NCBI RefSeq assembly: GCF_007830035.1
Contig: NZ_VLKN01000004.1
Span: 372,001 to 436,000 of the forward strand
Direction: 5' to 3'
Length of the DNA stretch: 64,000 nucleotides
From: Luteimonas cucumeris
GTDB taxonomy: Bacteria; Pseudomonadota; Gammaproteobacteria; Xanthomonadales; Xanthomonadaceae
In this document: positions 42,246 through 51,090 of the stretch, in pieces
Layout: each line of letters begins with the position of its first letter
Numbering within the stretch: position 1 is the first letter of the stretch
Position numbers and translations under genes: made by a program
Notes under the pieces: model-generated
Told to the model about the DNA's origin: nothing
Seen by the model: the letters and a program-made list of their open reading frames with translations, nothing else
Database searches by the model: none

Positions 42246-43775
42246 TCACTTCACGCCGTGCATCAGCTTCTGGATCAGCGGCGCGATCAGGAACAGCAGC
42301 ACGCCCGCGCCGAGCAGCGCCCAGAAGCCGAAGGTATAGCCGCTCAGCGCCGAGTCCGTGGTCATGCCGGTCTCGCCGCTGACGATGCCGGCAAAGATGC
42401 CCGACAGGTTGTTGCCGATGCCGGTCGACAGGAACCAGCCGCCCATGCCGAAACCGACCAGGCGCATCGGCGCCAGCTTGGTCACCATCGACAGGCCGAT
42501 CGGCGACAGGCACAACTCGCCGACCGACTGGATCACGTAGACCATGAACAAGGTCCAGAACGGGATCTTGCCGGCGTCGCTGACCAGGCTCGACAACGCG
42601 AACATCAGCAGCAGGAACGCCAGGCCATTGAAGATCAGGCCCAGACCGAACTTGCGCGGGATCGAAGGCTCGATGTTGCGCCGTCCCATCCAGACCCAGA
42701 TCACCGCCACGATCGGCGCCAGCGCGATGATCGCGATCGAATTCACCGACTGGAACCAGGCATTGGGGAAGATGAAGCCGCCTGCGGCGCCGAGGTCGCG
42801 GTCGACGATCTTGTCGGCCAGGAAGGTGAAGGAACTGCCGGCCTGTTCGAAGAACATCCAGAACAGCACGTTGAACGCGAAGATGATCAGCATCGCGATC
42901 ACCTTGTCGCGCTGGACCTTGCCTTCGCGGATGCCTTCCACCATCAGCATCAGGCATAGCGCAATGAACATCACCAGCAGCACCCAGGCCAGCGCGGTGG
43001 CGCCGAGCTTGGCGAGCAGGAAATACACCAGCGGGATCGCGACGATCGCGCCGACCATCACGTACATCACCCTTGCGGAACTGGTGCCTCCCTGCGGCGG
43101 CAGGCCGATGCCCTTCAGTTCGCTGCGACCGAACCAGAACCAGACCAGGCTGATCAGCATGCCGATGCCCGACGCGATGAACACGTACTTGTATTCGGGC
43201 ATCAGTTCGGTGCCGAACACGCGGTTGGCGAGGATGCCGGTCAGGATCGGCGCAAGGAAGGCGCCGGAGTTGATGCCCATGTAGAAGATGGTGAAGCCGG
43301 CATCGCGACGGCCGTCGGCCACGCCATACAGCTTGCCGACCATCGTGGAGATGTTGGGCTTGAACAGGCCGTTGCCGACGATGATCGTGGCCAGACCGAA
43401 CTCGAAGATGCGCGGATCGGGCACCGCGATCATGAACAGGCCGGCGGACATGATCGCCGCGCCCAGCAGGATCGATCGCTGGTAACCGAGCACGCGGTCG
43501 GCGATGTAGCCACCGAAGATCGCGGCCGCATAGACCAGCGCCAGGTAGGCGCCATAGGTGCGGTTGGCCGGCGCCTCGCCGCTGGCGTCGCCGCCATGGA
43601 ACTGCGCCACGATGTACAGCACCAGCGCCCAGCGGATGCCGTAGAACGCGAAGCGTTCCCAGAATTCGGTCATGAACAGCATCCACAGCGGACGCGGGTG
43701 GCCCATCACCTGGGCGAATTCCGGTGGCTGCGACGGGATGGATTCTGGTTTAGGCGTGATGCTGTCGACGCTCAT
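42246..43775 (-). CDS. POT/PTR2-family proton-coupled peptide transporter
   Basis: A 509-residue inner-membrane symporter of the POT family that takes up di- or tripeptides with protons. Some 12-14 hydrophobic helices are visible. The proton-coupling motif EFWERFAFYGIRWALVLYIV (ExxERFxYYG type) is at about residues 37-56, and PTR2 signature elements GGYIADRVLGYQRSILLGAAIM and FTIFYMGINSGAFLAPIL are present, as is a long periplasmic-type loop insertion around residues 200-240. Substrate specificity is not determinable. It is monocistronic; the gene to its right is kynA, on the same strand, with 178 bp between. Confidence 0.93.
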   Translation of the reverse strand: MSVDSITPKPESIPSQPPEFAQVMGHPRPLWMLFMTEFWERFAFYGIRWALVLYIVAQFHGGDASGEAPANRTYGAYLALVYAAAIFGGYIADRVLGYQRSILLGAAIMSAGLFMIAVPDPRIFEFGLATIIVGNGLFKPNISTMVGKLYGVADGRRDAGFTIFYMGINSGAFLAPILTGILANRVFGTELMPEYKYVFIASGIGMLISLVWFWFGRSELKGIGLPPQGGTSSARVMYVMVGAIVAIPLVYFLLAKLGATALAWVLLVMFIALCLMLMVEGIREGKVQRDKVIAMLIIFAFNVLFWMFFEQAGSSFTFLADKIVDRDLGAAGGFIFPNAWFQSVNSIAIIALAPIVAVIWVWMGRRNIEPSIPRKFGLGLIFNGLAFLLLMFALSSLVSDAGKIPFWTLFMVYVIQSVGELCLSPIGLSMVTKLAPMRLVGFGMGGWFLSTGIGNNLSGIFAGIVSGETGMTTDSALSGYTFGFWALLGAGVLLFLIAPLIQKLMHGVK

Positions 43776-43953
43776 GGCGGCCCCTGTGTTCGCGGATTCC
43801 GAGCCCGCACGGAGGCACGGGACGCGCGAGCATTACCGACCGATGCCGGCCGCGTCAAACCGGATGGCTAAAATTTGGCCATGCTGCTTTGCAGCAACGT
43901 TTGCGCGCTGTGCCGCTGTGACCCGGCGCATGGCACTGGGCACGAACAGCGAT

Positions 43954-44829
43954 TCAATAGCCGGGGCGTGGGTCGGCGGCACCGATCAGGGTGCGTACTT
44001 CGAACAGCTCGGGGAAAAAGGTCAGTTCCAGTGCCTGCCGCAGGAAGCCCACCCCCGAGGAACCGCCGGTGCCGCGCTTGAAACCGATGATGCGCATCAC
44101 CGTGCGCATGTGCCGGAAGCGCCACAGCTGGAACTGGGATTCCAGGTCGACCAGGTCCTCGCACAGGTGGTAGGCCTCCCAGTGCGTGCGCGTGTCCTCG
44201 TAGATGCGCTCGAACACCGGCAGCAGGCGCGGATCGGACACATGCGGTTTCGACCAGTCGCGCTCCAGCAACTCGGCTGGAATCGCATGCCCGCGACGCG
44301 CCAGGAAACGCAACGTCTCGTCGTACAGGCTCGGCGATTCCAGCGCCTCGCGCAGCACCCGCGTGGCGGCATCGTCGTGTGCGAACACCTTCAGCATCTC
44401 GGCATTCTTGTTGCCGAGCAGGAATTCCATGGTGCGGTACTGGACGGACTGGAAGCCGGATGAAGGACCGAGCAGTTCGCGGAACTCCATGTATTCGGAG
44501 GGCGTCAGCGTCTCCAGCACTGCCCACATCTCAGTCAGCTGGCGCAGCACCTGCTTGCAGCGCGAAAATATCTTCTGGCAACGGTCCAGCCGGTCCGCGC
44601 GCAGGTGCACTACCGCCGCGCGCAACTCGTGCACCATCAGCTTGATCCACAGCTCGGCGACCTGGTGCTGGACGATGAACAGCAGTTCGTCATGATGCGG
44701 CGGATCCGTCACCGGCTGTTGTGCCGACAACAACTGGTCCAGGCGCAGGTAACCGCCATAGGTCAGCCGCCCGGACAGTTCGGTGTGGATGCCGGTTTCC
44801 AGGGGGCGCTGGTTGTCTTCGATGTTCAT
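43954..44829 (-). CDS. kynA: Tryptophan 2,3-dioxygenase
   Basis: KynA is a haem enzyme that opens the indole ring of tryptophan to N-formylkynurenine, the first step of the kynurenine route. The 291-residue protein closely resembles the Xanthomonas enzyme: [42 protein letters not shown] (H in the active site), [52 protein letters not shown] (haem His region). The start at [13 protein letters not shown] fits the family; ATG at 44883 is possible but without a ribosome site. No kynB or kynU is in the window, so formamidase and later enzymes are elsewhere. Confidence 0.97.
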   Translation of the reverse strand: MNIEDNQRPLETGIHTELSGRLTYGGYLRLDQLLSAQQPVTDPPHHDELLFIVQHQVAELWIKLMVHELRAAVVHLRADRLDRCQKIFSRCKQVLRQLTEMWAVLETLTPSEYMEFRELLGPSSGFQSVQYRTMEFLLGNKNAEMLKVFAHDDAATRVLREALESPSLYDETLRFLARRGHAIPAELLERDWSKPHVSDPRLLPVFERIYEDTRTHWEAYHLCEDLVDLESQFQLWRFRHMRTVMRIIGFKRGTGGSSGVGFLRQALELTFFPELFEVRTLIGAADPRPGY

Positions 44830-45143
44830 GCCGGAACGGGAACCATCCTGCTGCAGTGCGGCTGCAAGGGTAACTGATTGCATTGGTGCAGGCGTCATGC
44901 GCACGTTCGCGAAAAGCAGTCGTAGCCACGAACCAACGCAGCGCCGGCGTTTGACGGCCGGGTGCGGATGCGCCATTCCAGTGCAACAAGTCACCCATAC
45001 AACGGCGTATGCGTCCCCACGTTTCATCACGGCGTTCGCGCGGGCGGCCCCGGTGCGCCGCTGCCCGCCACCCTGCCGCAACGCGCAACGGTCCTTAACG
45101 GCGCAGCGGTTATCATGCGGGTTTCACCGCATACGAGTCCGCG
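44830..45143. other. 314-bp divergent region between kynA and the E1-alpha gene
   Basis: No gene is supported. Visible elements are the dyad CATAC-aacggc-GTATG at 44996-45011, a possible regulator site, and a -10-like TATCAT at 45111-45116, 28 bases before the E1-alpha start. No convincing -35 hexamer was found. Confidence 0.45.
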
Positions 45144-46217
45144 ATGACCCTCGCCGCGCAATTCGAAATCGAATACCTGCAATACCTCGGTCCAGACGGC
45201 AAGCTGGTCGGCAAGCTGCCGCCGGCCGTGACCGACGCCAAGGCGTTGCTGCCGCTGTTCAAGCAGATGTTGTTCGTGCGTACCTTCGACAGCAAGTCGA
45301 TCGCGCTGCAGCGCACCGGCAAGCTCGGCACCTATGCCTCCTGCCTGGGCCATGAGGCCACGCACGTCGGCATCGGCGCATCGATGCAGCCGGAGGACGT
45401 ATTCGCACCGAGCTACCGTGAGTACGGCGCGCAGTTTATGCGCGGCGTGAGGCCGCGCGAAGTGCTGATGTACTGGGGCGGCGACGAGCGCGGCAACGAT
45501 TTCGCCGGTCCGAAGAACGACTATCCGTGGTGCGTGCCGATCGCCACGCAGTGCCTGATGGCCGCCGGCGCCGCGCTGTCGTTCAAGCTGCGCAAGCAGG
45601 ACCGGATCGCGGTGTCGTGCTGCGGCGACGGCGGCTCGTCGAAGACCGACTTCTACGCCGCGCTGAATTCCGCCGGCGCCTACACGCTGCCGCTGGTGCT
45701 GTGCGTGATCAATAACGGCTGGGCGATCTCGGTGCCGCGTTCGGCGCAGACCGGTGCCAAGACGCTGGCGCAGAAAGGCCTGGCCGGCGGACTGCATTGC
45801 CTGCAGGTCGACGGCAACGACCTGATCGCGGTGCTCGAAGGCATGCGCCGCGCTACCGAGCGCGCGCACAACGGCGAAGGCGGCAGCGTGATCGAGTTCA
45901 TGACGTATCGCCTGCACGACCACACTACCGCCGACGACGCGCGCCGCTACCGCGGCGAGGACGAGGTCAAGGCCGCTTGGACGCGCGAACCGATGACCCG
46001 CCTGCGCACCTTCATCACCGCCGAGAAACTGTGGGACGAGGCGCAGGAAAAGGCCTGGCTGGAAGAATGCGGCCGCCTGGTCGACATCGAGATCAACGCC
46101 TATCTGGAAACGCCCGTGCAACCGGTCGAGGCGATGTTCGACTACCTCTACGCCGATCCGCCGCCGGACCTGCTCGAGCAGCGTGCGGCCGCCATTGCAC
46201 TGGAGCAGCGCGCATGA
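45144..46217 (+). CDS. pdhA: 2-oxoacid dehydrogenase E1 component, alpha subunit
   Basis: The thiamine-diphosphate-binding alpha subunit of an E1 heterotetramer (pyruvate or branched-chain oxoacid dehydrogenase type), 357 residues. The ThDP motif is GDGGSSKTDFYAALNSAGAYTLPLVLCVINN (GDG to NN, about residues 157-187). The substrate-pocket sequence LGHEATHVGIGASMQPEDVFAPSYREYG and the phosphorylation-loop-like RYRGEDEVKAAW are also seen. Pyruvate versus branched-chain oxoacids cannot be separated by eye. It overlaps the beta subunit gene by ATGA, so the two are coupled. Confidence 0.93.
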   Translation: MTLAAQFEIEYLQYLGPDGKLVGKLPPAVTDAKALLPLFKQMLFVRTFDSKSIALQRTGKLGTYASCLGHEATHVGIGASMQPEDVFAPSYREYGAQFMRGVRPREVLMYWGGDERGNDFAGPKNDYPWCVPIATQCLMAAGAALSFKLRKQDRIAVSCCGDGGSSKTDFYAALNSAGAYTLPLVLCVINNGWAISVPRSAQTGAKTLAQKGLAGGLHCLQVDGNDLIAVLEGMRRATERAHNGEGGSVIEFMTYRLHDHTTADDARRYRGEDEVKAAWTREPMTRLRTFITAEKLWDEAQEKAWLEECGRLVDIEINAYLETPVQPVEAMFDYLYADPPPDLLEQRAAAIALEQRA

Positions 46218-47260
46218 GTGCCACCGCACCGATCCGGACCGCAGCGGGCAAGCCCAATGCAGCGCCCGCGGCTTCCACACCGACCGCGATCACGCTGATC
46301 GAGGCCATCACCCAGGCACTGGCCTACGAAATGCGCAACGACGACGCCGTCGTCGTGCTGGGCGAGGACGTCGGCGTCAACGGCGGCGTGTTTCGCGCCA
46401 CCGCCGGCCTGTCGCAGACCTTCGGCACCGAACGCGTGCTCGACACGCCGCTGGACGAGACCACCATTGCCGGCCTCACGGTCGGCATGGCCTCGCAGGG
46501 CATGAAGCCGGTCGCCGAGGCGCAGTTCGACGGCTTCATGTATCCGATGGTCGACTTCATCGTCTGCCATGCCGCGCGCATGCGCTACCGCACGCGCGGC
46601 CGCCTGAGCTGTCCGATGGTGCTGCGCGTGCCGTGGGGCGGTGGCATCCGTGCGCCGGAGCACCACTCCGAAGCCAACGAGGCGATCTTCACCAACGTCC
46701 CGGGCCTGCGCGTGGTGATGCCATCGTCGCCGGCGCGCGCCTACGGCCTGTTGCTGGCCGCGATCCGCGACCCGGATCCGGTCATCTTCATGGAACCCAA
46801 GCGCATCTATCGCCAGTACAAGGAGATCGTCGCCGACGATGGCGAGGCCTTGCCGCTGGACGTGTGTTACGTGCTGCGCGACGGCAGCGATGTCACGCTG
46901 GTGACGTGGGGCGCGCAGGTCAAGGAAGCGCTGGAAGCGGCCGACAAGCTCGCCGGCGAAGGCATCAGCGCGGAAGTGATCGACGTTGCGACGCTGCGCC
47001 CACTGGATTTCGCCACGATCGCCGAATCGGTCGGCAAGACCGGACGCTGCGTGATCGTGCACGAAGCCCCGAAGACGGCGGGCTTCGGCGCGGAGATCGC
47101 CGCGCGCCTGGCCGAGGAATCGATGTACGACCTGGTCGCACCGGTGCAGCGCGTGACCGGCTACGACACGCACATCCCGCTGTTCCGTCTCGAAATGAAA
47201 TACCTGCCCAGCGTCGACAAGATCGTCGCGGCGGCGAAGCGGACGCTCGCGGCGAGCTGA
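46214..47260 (+). CDS. pdhB: 2-oxoacid dehydrogenase E1 component, beta subunit
   Basis: The beta subunit of the same E1, 348 residues. An N-terminal 25-residue alanine/proline-rich extension precedes the transketolase-like core: TLIEAITQALAYEMRNDDAVVVLGEDVGVNGGVFRAT, LDETTIAGLTVGMASQGMKPVAEAQFDGF and the C-terminal domain with DVTLVTWGAQVKEALEAADKLAGEG and TGRCVIVHEAPKTAGFGAEI. Residues contacting ThDP are present. Its stop overlaps the start of the small SH3-like gene by one base (TGATG). Confidence 0.95.
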   Translation: MSATAPIRTAAGKPNAAPAASTPTAITLIEAITQALAYEMRNDDAVVVLGEDVGVNGGVFRATAGLSQTFGTERVLDTPLDETTIAGLTVGMASQGMKPVAEAQFDGFMYPMVDFIVCHAARMRYRTRGRLSCPMVLRVPWGGGIRAPEHHSEANEAIFTNVPGLRVVMPSSPARAYGLLLAAIRDPDPVIFMEPKRIYRQYKEIVADDGEALPLDVCYVLRDGSDVTLVTWGAQVKEALEAADKLAGEGISAEVIDVATLRPLDFATIAESVGKTGRCVIVHEAPKTAGFGAEIAARLAEESMYDLVAPVQRVTGYDTHIPLFRLEMKYLPSVDKIVAAAKRTLAAS

Positions 47261-47601
47261 TGCGACGCGCCCGCGTCATCGCCGAGCACCGCGCGCCGGA
47301 TCGTCCCGCGATCCGGATCGCACCCGGCGATGCGGTGACGCTGGGCGAGCGCGACAGCGACTGGCCGCAGTTCGTCTGGACCACGCTGGCCAACGGACTC
47401 GGTGGCTGGATACCGTCGGCGCTGTTCGATCGCGAACGCGGCGACGCCACCGCCCAGCAGGATTACGACACGCGTGAACTGGACGCCGACATCGGCGAAC
47501 TGCTGACGCTGCACTACGAACTGGCCGACTGGTGGTGGGCCGAGAACACGCACGGCGCGAGCGGCTGGATTCCGGCGCGCGCCATCGAAATCATTGAATG
47601 A
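47260..47601 (+). CDS. Small SH3-like domain protein inside the dehydrogenase operon
   Basis: A 113-residue protein composed of two SH3-like beta-barrel units. The first is about residues 1-55 (RVIAEHRAPDRPAIRIAPGD, then FVWTTLANGLGGWIPSALF), the second about 60-113 (DYDTRELDADIGELLTLHYELADWWWAENTHGASGWIPARAI); the GxGGWIP and SGWIP ends mark each barrel. Both look like the variant SH3 domains that follow oxoacid dehydrogenase genes in some bacteria. Its start overlaps pdhB (TGATG) and its stop overlaps an ATG of the E2 gene, so it is made together with the complex. Role unknown; a binding adaptor for the complex is plausible. Confidence 0.75.
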   Translation: MRRARVIAEHRAPDRPAIRIAPGDAVTLGERDSDWPQFVWTTLANGLGGWIPSALFDRERGDATAQQDYDTRELDADIGELLTLHYELADWWWAENTHGASGWIPARAIEIIE

Positions 47602-47621
47602 CCGAATTGAAGAGGATCGAC

Positions 47622-49004
47622 ATGGCCGACAAGAAACCCTTCCTGCTGCCTGACCTCGGCGAAGGCCTGCCCGACGCGACCATCGTCGAGTGGTTCGTCA
47701 AGGTCGGCGACACCATCAGGCTGGACGAGCCACTGGTGTCGATGGAAACCGCCAAGGCGGTGGTCGAGGTGCCTTCGCCGGTGTCCGGCAAGGTGCTGAC
47801 GCTGGCCGGCGGCGAAGGCGACGTGATCGTCACCGGCAGCGTGCTGGCCGAATTCGAAGTCGATCCCAGCCTCCCGCAGCGCGCCGAAGGCCAGGACACC
47901 GGCCATCACCACGGCCCACCGAAAGGCGCGGGCAGCCAGGCACCGAGCGACGGCGACAAGGTCATCGCTTCCGACGAAGGCGGCGAGATCAGCGAAACCG
48001 GCCAGAGCCAGCGCGAGGACAGCGGTACTGTGGTCGGCGCGATGCAGAGCTCCGACGCCGTGCGCAGCGAACAGGCGATCGCGGTCGGCGGTGTCAAGGC
48101 GATGCCGGCGGTGCGCGCGCAGGCGCGCAAGCTCGGCGTCGACCTGTCGCGCGTGCGCGGCAGCGGTGCCGACGGCGTGGTGACGATGGACGACGTGAAA
48201 CGCGCTGCCGCCGACGGCAGCGCCAAGGCGGGTGCCGCCGCACCGGTTGCACGTACGGCGCCGCAGGCCGCTCCCGTCGCCGCACCGGGCCGCGACGCCT
48301 CGCAGCGCACCGCGCTGTCCGCGTCCGGCAAGCCGATGCGCACCCAATCGCCGTCGGTCAGCGTCAGCGGCCAGCCCGAACAGCTCAAGGGCGTGCGCCG
48401 CAACATGGCACGGGTGATGGCCGATGCGCATGCCAAGGTGGTGCCGACCACGCTCAGCGACGATGCCGACATCCACGCCTGGGCGCCGGGCAACGACGTC
48501 ACCGGCCGCCTGGTGCGCGCGATCTGCGCCGCCGCCAAGGCCGTGCCGGCGCTCAATGCGTGGTTCGACGGCGACAAGCTGACCCGCACGCTGCACCCGC
48601 AGGTCGACATCGGCATCGCGGTCGACACCGACGACGGCCTGTTCGTGCCGGCGCTGCGCAATGCCGACGTGCTCGACGCGCGCGGCGTGCGCGAAGCGGT
48701 CAACCGCCTGCGGTCGCAGGTCGAGGATCGCAGCATCCCGGCATCGGAGCTCAGCGGCTACACGATCTCGCTGTCCAACTTCGGCATGTTCGCCGGCCGT
48801 TACGCGACGCCGGTGATCGTGCCGCCGACGGTGGCGATCGTCGCGGCGGGCCGCGGCCGCCACCAGATCACTCCGGTGATCGGCGGCTTCGAATCGCACA
48901 AGGTGATCCCACTGTCGCTGACCTTCGACCATCGCGCCTGCACCGGCGGCGAGGCCGCCCGCTTCCTGAAGGCGATGCTGGACGATCTGGCGTTGCCGCA
49001 GTAA
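47622..49004 (+). CDS. 2-oxoacid dehydrogenase E2 (dihydrolipoamide acyltransferase)
   Basis: The 460-residue core of the complex. Domains in order: one lipoyl domain (FLLPDLGEGLPDATIVEWFV; lipoylated lysine K45 in SMETAKAVVEVPSP), a long linker rich in G, H and Q (about 90-150), the E1/E3-binding domain (AMPAVRAQARKLGVDLSRVRGSG, about 165-200), an alanine/proline linker, and the acyltransferase domain. The catalytic signature, usually HxxxDG, is DHRACTGGEAARF, with threonine in place of Asp. The ATG at 47622 has AGAGGA 7 bases upstream; an earlier ATG (47598) overlapping the SH3 gene lacks one. No E3 gene is adjacent. Confidence 0.92.
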   Translation: MADKKPFLLPDLGEGLPDATIVEWFVKVGDTIRLDEPLVSMETAKAVVEVPSPVSGKVLTLAGGEGDVIVTGSVLAEFEVDPSLPQRAEGQDTGHHHGPPKGAGSQAPSDGDKVIASDEGGEISETGQSQREDSGTVVGAMQSSDAVRSEQAIAVGGVKAMPAVRAQARKLGVDLSRVRGSGADGVVTMDDVKRAAADGSAKAGAAAPVARTAPQAAPVAAPGRDASQRTALSASGKPMRTQSPSVSVSGQPEQLKGVRRNMARVMADAHAKVVPTTLSDDADIHAWAPGNDVTGRLVRAICAAAKAVPALNAWFDGDKLTRTLHPQVDIGIAVDTDDGLFVPALRNADVLDARGVREAVNRLRSQVEDRSIPASELSGYTISLSNFGMFAGRYATPVIVPPTVAIVAAGRGRHQITPVIGGFESHKVIPLSLTFDHRACTGGEAARFLKAMLDDLALPQ

Positions 49005-49008
49005 GGCC

Positions 49009-49043
49009 GGGAATCGGGAATCGGGAATCGGGAATCGGGAATC
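49009..49043. repeat. Tandem heptamer GGGAATC, 5 copies
   Basis: Five copies begin 5 bases after the E2 stop codon and end in CGGAAAAGCA. Same unit as at 37472. Confidence 0.92.
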
Positions 49044-49052
49044 GGAAAAGCA

Positions 49053-49124
49053 TGTCATCCCGAGCGCGGCGAGGATCCTGCTTGTGCGTTCGTTAAAGCA
49101 GATCCCTCGCTGCACTCGGGATAG
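49053..49124. repeat. Inverted pair of dispersed repeat, copy 4
   Basis: TGTCATCCCGAGCGCGGCGA and on to GGATCCTGCTT (49053-49083), then an inverted relative at 49095-49124 (minus strand CTATCCCGAGTGCAGCGAGG). Placed directly after the GGGAATC array, it forms a potential terminator for the E2 gene. Confidence 0.68.
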
Positions 49125-49170
49125 AGTCGGCATGCATAAACACGACACCCGGATGACACGGAGAATCGCC

Positions 49171-49557
49171 ATGACGCACCGCAGCCGCCTCTCCACCTTC
49201 GTCCTCGACTGCAAGGTCGATGACCTGGCCCCGCATGTCGAGTTCTGGAGCAAGGCGCTGGGCAAGCCCGTCGCCGCCGTCGACCAGGATGGCGACGGCA
49301 AGTACGCCGAACTCCAGGTCGCCGCCGACGAGCCGATGCTGTTGCTGCAGAAGGTCGACCACGACAGTCGCATCCACTTGGACATCGAAAGCGACGACGT
49401 CGAGGCCGAGGCCGATCGGCTGGAGAAGCTGGGCGCGCGCAGGATCGGCAAATGCCATACCTGGTGGGTGATGGAAGCCCCCAGCGGCCACCGCTTCTGC
49501 GTGGTGCGCAAGCAACGCGATCCGTTCGGCCCGCACCTCAACACCTGGAACGACTGA
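49171..49557 (+). CDS. VOC (glyoxalase-like) family protein
   Basis: A 128-residue single VOC unit. It starts MTHRSRLSTFVLDCKVDDLAPHVEFWSKALGKPVA (first beta-alpha element), continues with LLLQKVDHDSRIHLDIESDDVEAEADRLEKLGARRI and ends with the strand WWVMEAPSGHRFCVVRKQ and FGPHLNTWND. Histidine H75 region and E in the last strand could bind a metal, but the substrate is unknown. ATG 49171 has GGAG 9 bases upstream; the open frame upstream includes the inverted repeat and is not gene. Confidence 0.78.
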   Translation: MTHRSRLSTFVLDCKVDDLAPHVEFWSKALGKPVAAVDQDGDGKYAELQVAADEPMLLLQKVDHDSRIHLDIESDDVEAEADRLEKLGARRIGKCHTWWVMEAPSGHRFCVVRKQRDPFGPHLNTWND

Positions 49558-49578
49558 GTACGCCGATCGCGCGGGCGA

Positions 49579-50673
49579 TCACAGGCGCGGCGTGTCGTCC
49601 GCGGCGACGCGGTTGCGACCAGCGGCCTTGGCCCGATACAGCGCCTGGTCGGCGCGTTCGAACACCTGTTCCGGCGTGTCCTGCGCCGGATCCCCGGCGG
49701 CGACGCCGATCGAGACGCTGACCGGGAACGGCAACGGCGCGCGCATCACGTTCAGGCGGATGCGTTCGGCCACCACGTAGGCAGCCGACAGCGGCGTGTC
49801 GATCAGCACCACCAGGAATTCCTCGCCGCCGTAGCGCACGGCGATGTCGTCCTGTCGCACCGAACGAGCGATGACTTCCGCCACCGCGCGCAGTACCTCG
49901 TCGCCGATCAGGTGGCCGTGGCGATCGTTGACCTGCTTGAAATAATCGATGTCTACCATCGCCAGCGTGTAGCTGGCCGCCTCGAGCTTCTGCATCTCGT
50001 CAGGCCGCTGGCGCAGCTGCGCCAGCGCGGTGCGATTGAGCAGGCCGGTCAGCGGATCGTGGGTGGCGGCGTGCTGCAGGTCCTCGTTGCGACGCTGCAG
50101 CTCGACACTGGCATGTTCCAGCCGCTCCGCGTCGGCTGCGCGCTGCTGCAGCAGGTTCTGGTGCAGCACGTGCCGACGCAGCTCGAGCAGGTGCTGGGTC
50201 TGGCGCGCCAGCGCGGCGAGCGCATCGCGCTGCTGCGGCGTCAGCACGCGCGGCTGGTGGTCCATCACGCTCACCACGCCCAGGGCGTAGCCATCGGGAC
50301 TGCGCAGCGGCACGCCTGCATAGAAGCGCAGTGGCTTGCCGGCCGCGTCGAGCGGCCGCATCGGCGTGCGTGGATCCTGTTCCAGGTCCGGCACTTCCAG
50401 CGGCTGCCTCGGCGTGCGGATGGCGATATCGCAGACCGCCTCGCTGCGCGGCGTCTCGCGCACGCCCAGTCCGATGCTGGCCTTGAACCACTGACGATCG
50501 CGGTCGATCAGGGCCACGCTGGAAACAGGCACATCACAGATCGCACAGGCCAACTGCGCAATGTCGTCGAACGCCTGTTCCTGGCCGCTGTCGAGGATGG
50601 CATAACTGTCGAGCGCCCCAAGACGCTCGCTTTCATGGACATCCGCACTGATTTCGGCTGCTGACGCGCTCAT
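49579..50673 (-). CDS. GAF-GGDEF diguanylate cyclase
   Basis: A 364-residue signalling enzyme that should make c-di-GMP from two GTP. Residues about 30-165 form a GAF sensor domain (ALDSYAILDSGQEQAFDDIAQLACAICDVPVSSVALIDRDRQWFK, then FYAGVPLRSPDGYALGVVSVMD). A coiled linker leads to the GGDEF domain (about 200-355) with the active motif RYGGEEFLVVL and, five residues earlier, an intact inhibitory site RQDD (RxxD). Both active and feedback-inhibited, it is likely cytosolic. Upstream on the same strand are a small membrane protein and trpS. With clp in the same window, c-di-GMP signalling is represented twice. Confidence 0.93.
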   Translation of the reverse strand: MSASAAEISADVHESERLGALDSYAILDSGQEQAFDDIAQLACAICDVPVSSVALIDRDRQWFKASIGLGVRETPRSEAVCDIAIRTPRQPLEVPDLEQDPRTPMRPLDAAGKPLRFYAGVPLRSPDGYALGVVSVMDHQPRVLTPQQRDALAALARQTQHLLELRRHVLHQNLLQQRAADAERLEHASVELQRRNEDLQHAATHDPLTGLLNRTALAQLRQRPDEMQKLEAASYTLAMVDIDYFKQVNDRHGHLIGDEVLRAVAEVIARSVRQDDIAVRYGGEEFLVVLIDTPLSAAYVVAERIRLNVMRAPLPFPVSVSIGVAAGDPAQDTPEQVFERADQALYRAKAAGRNRVAADDTPRL

Positions 50674-50780
50674 GCCCTGGAGTCTGGCCGCACTGCTGTC
50701 GGGTGCCAGTGCAAAGTCGCAGAAGACGCATTCACTTTCTGTGGAGGAGTGCGCGGTTTCGGCTTTGCCCGCGTGACGCT

Positions 50781-51089
50781 TCAGCCGCGGGCCAACCAGC
50801 GCGCACGCGCGACGTAAGCGATGGCCAGCACCAGCAGGAATGCGCCATAGGCGACGGACGTGGCCAGGACCTGCTTCCACATGCCGCCCCAGCGCGGATC
50901 GGCGTAGCCATGCGACCACCACATGGTCAGCACGAACGCCGCCAGCGACGACGCCAGCGCGAGGCTGTCGTAGAGGCGGCGGCGACCATCGCGCGGCTGG
51001 CGCGGATACAGCCAGTACAGCACACCAAGGATCAGCAGCCACGGCAGGAACAGGATCAATGCGAGATTGAGCGAGACCAGCGGATTCAT
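50781..51089 (-). CDS. Small membrane protein of unknown function
   Basis: A 102-residue protein with three predicted membrane helices: LNLALILFLPWLLILGVLYWLY (residues 7-28), LALASSLAAFVLTMWWSHGY (about 43-62) and VLATSVAYGAFLLVLAIAYVARA (about 76-98), and a short loop RQPRDGRRRLYDS between the first two. No family is recognised. Its ATG is 1 base past the trpS stop, so it is read together with trpS. The GGDEF gene follows 107 bp further on. Confidence 0.65.
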   Translation of the reverse strand: MNPLVSLNLALILFLPWLLILGVLYWLYPRQPRDGRRRLYDSLALASSLAAFVLTMWWSHGYADPRWGGMWKQVLATSVAYGAFLLVLAIAYVARARWLARG

Positions 51090-51090
51090 G

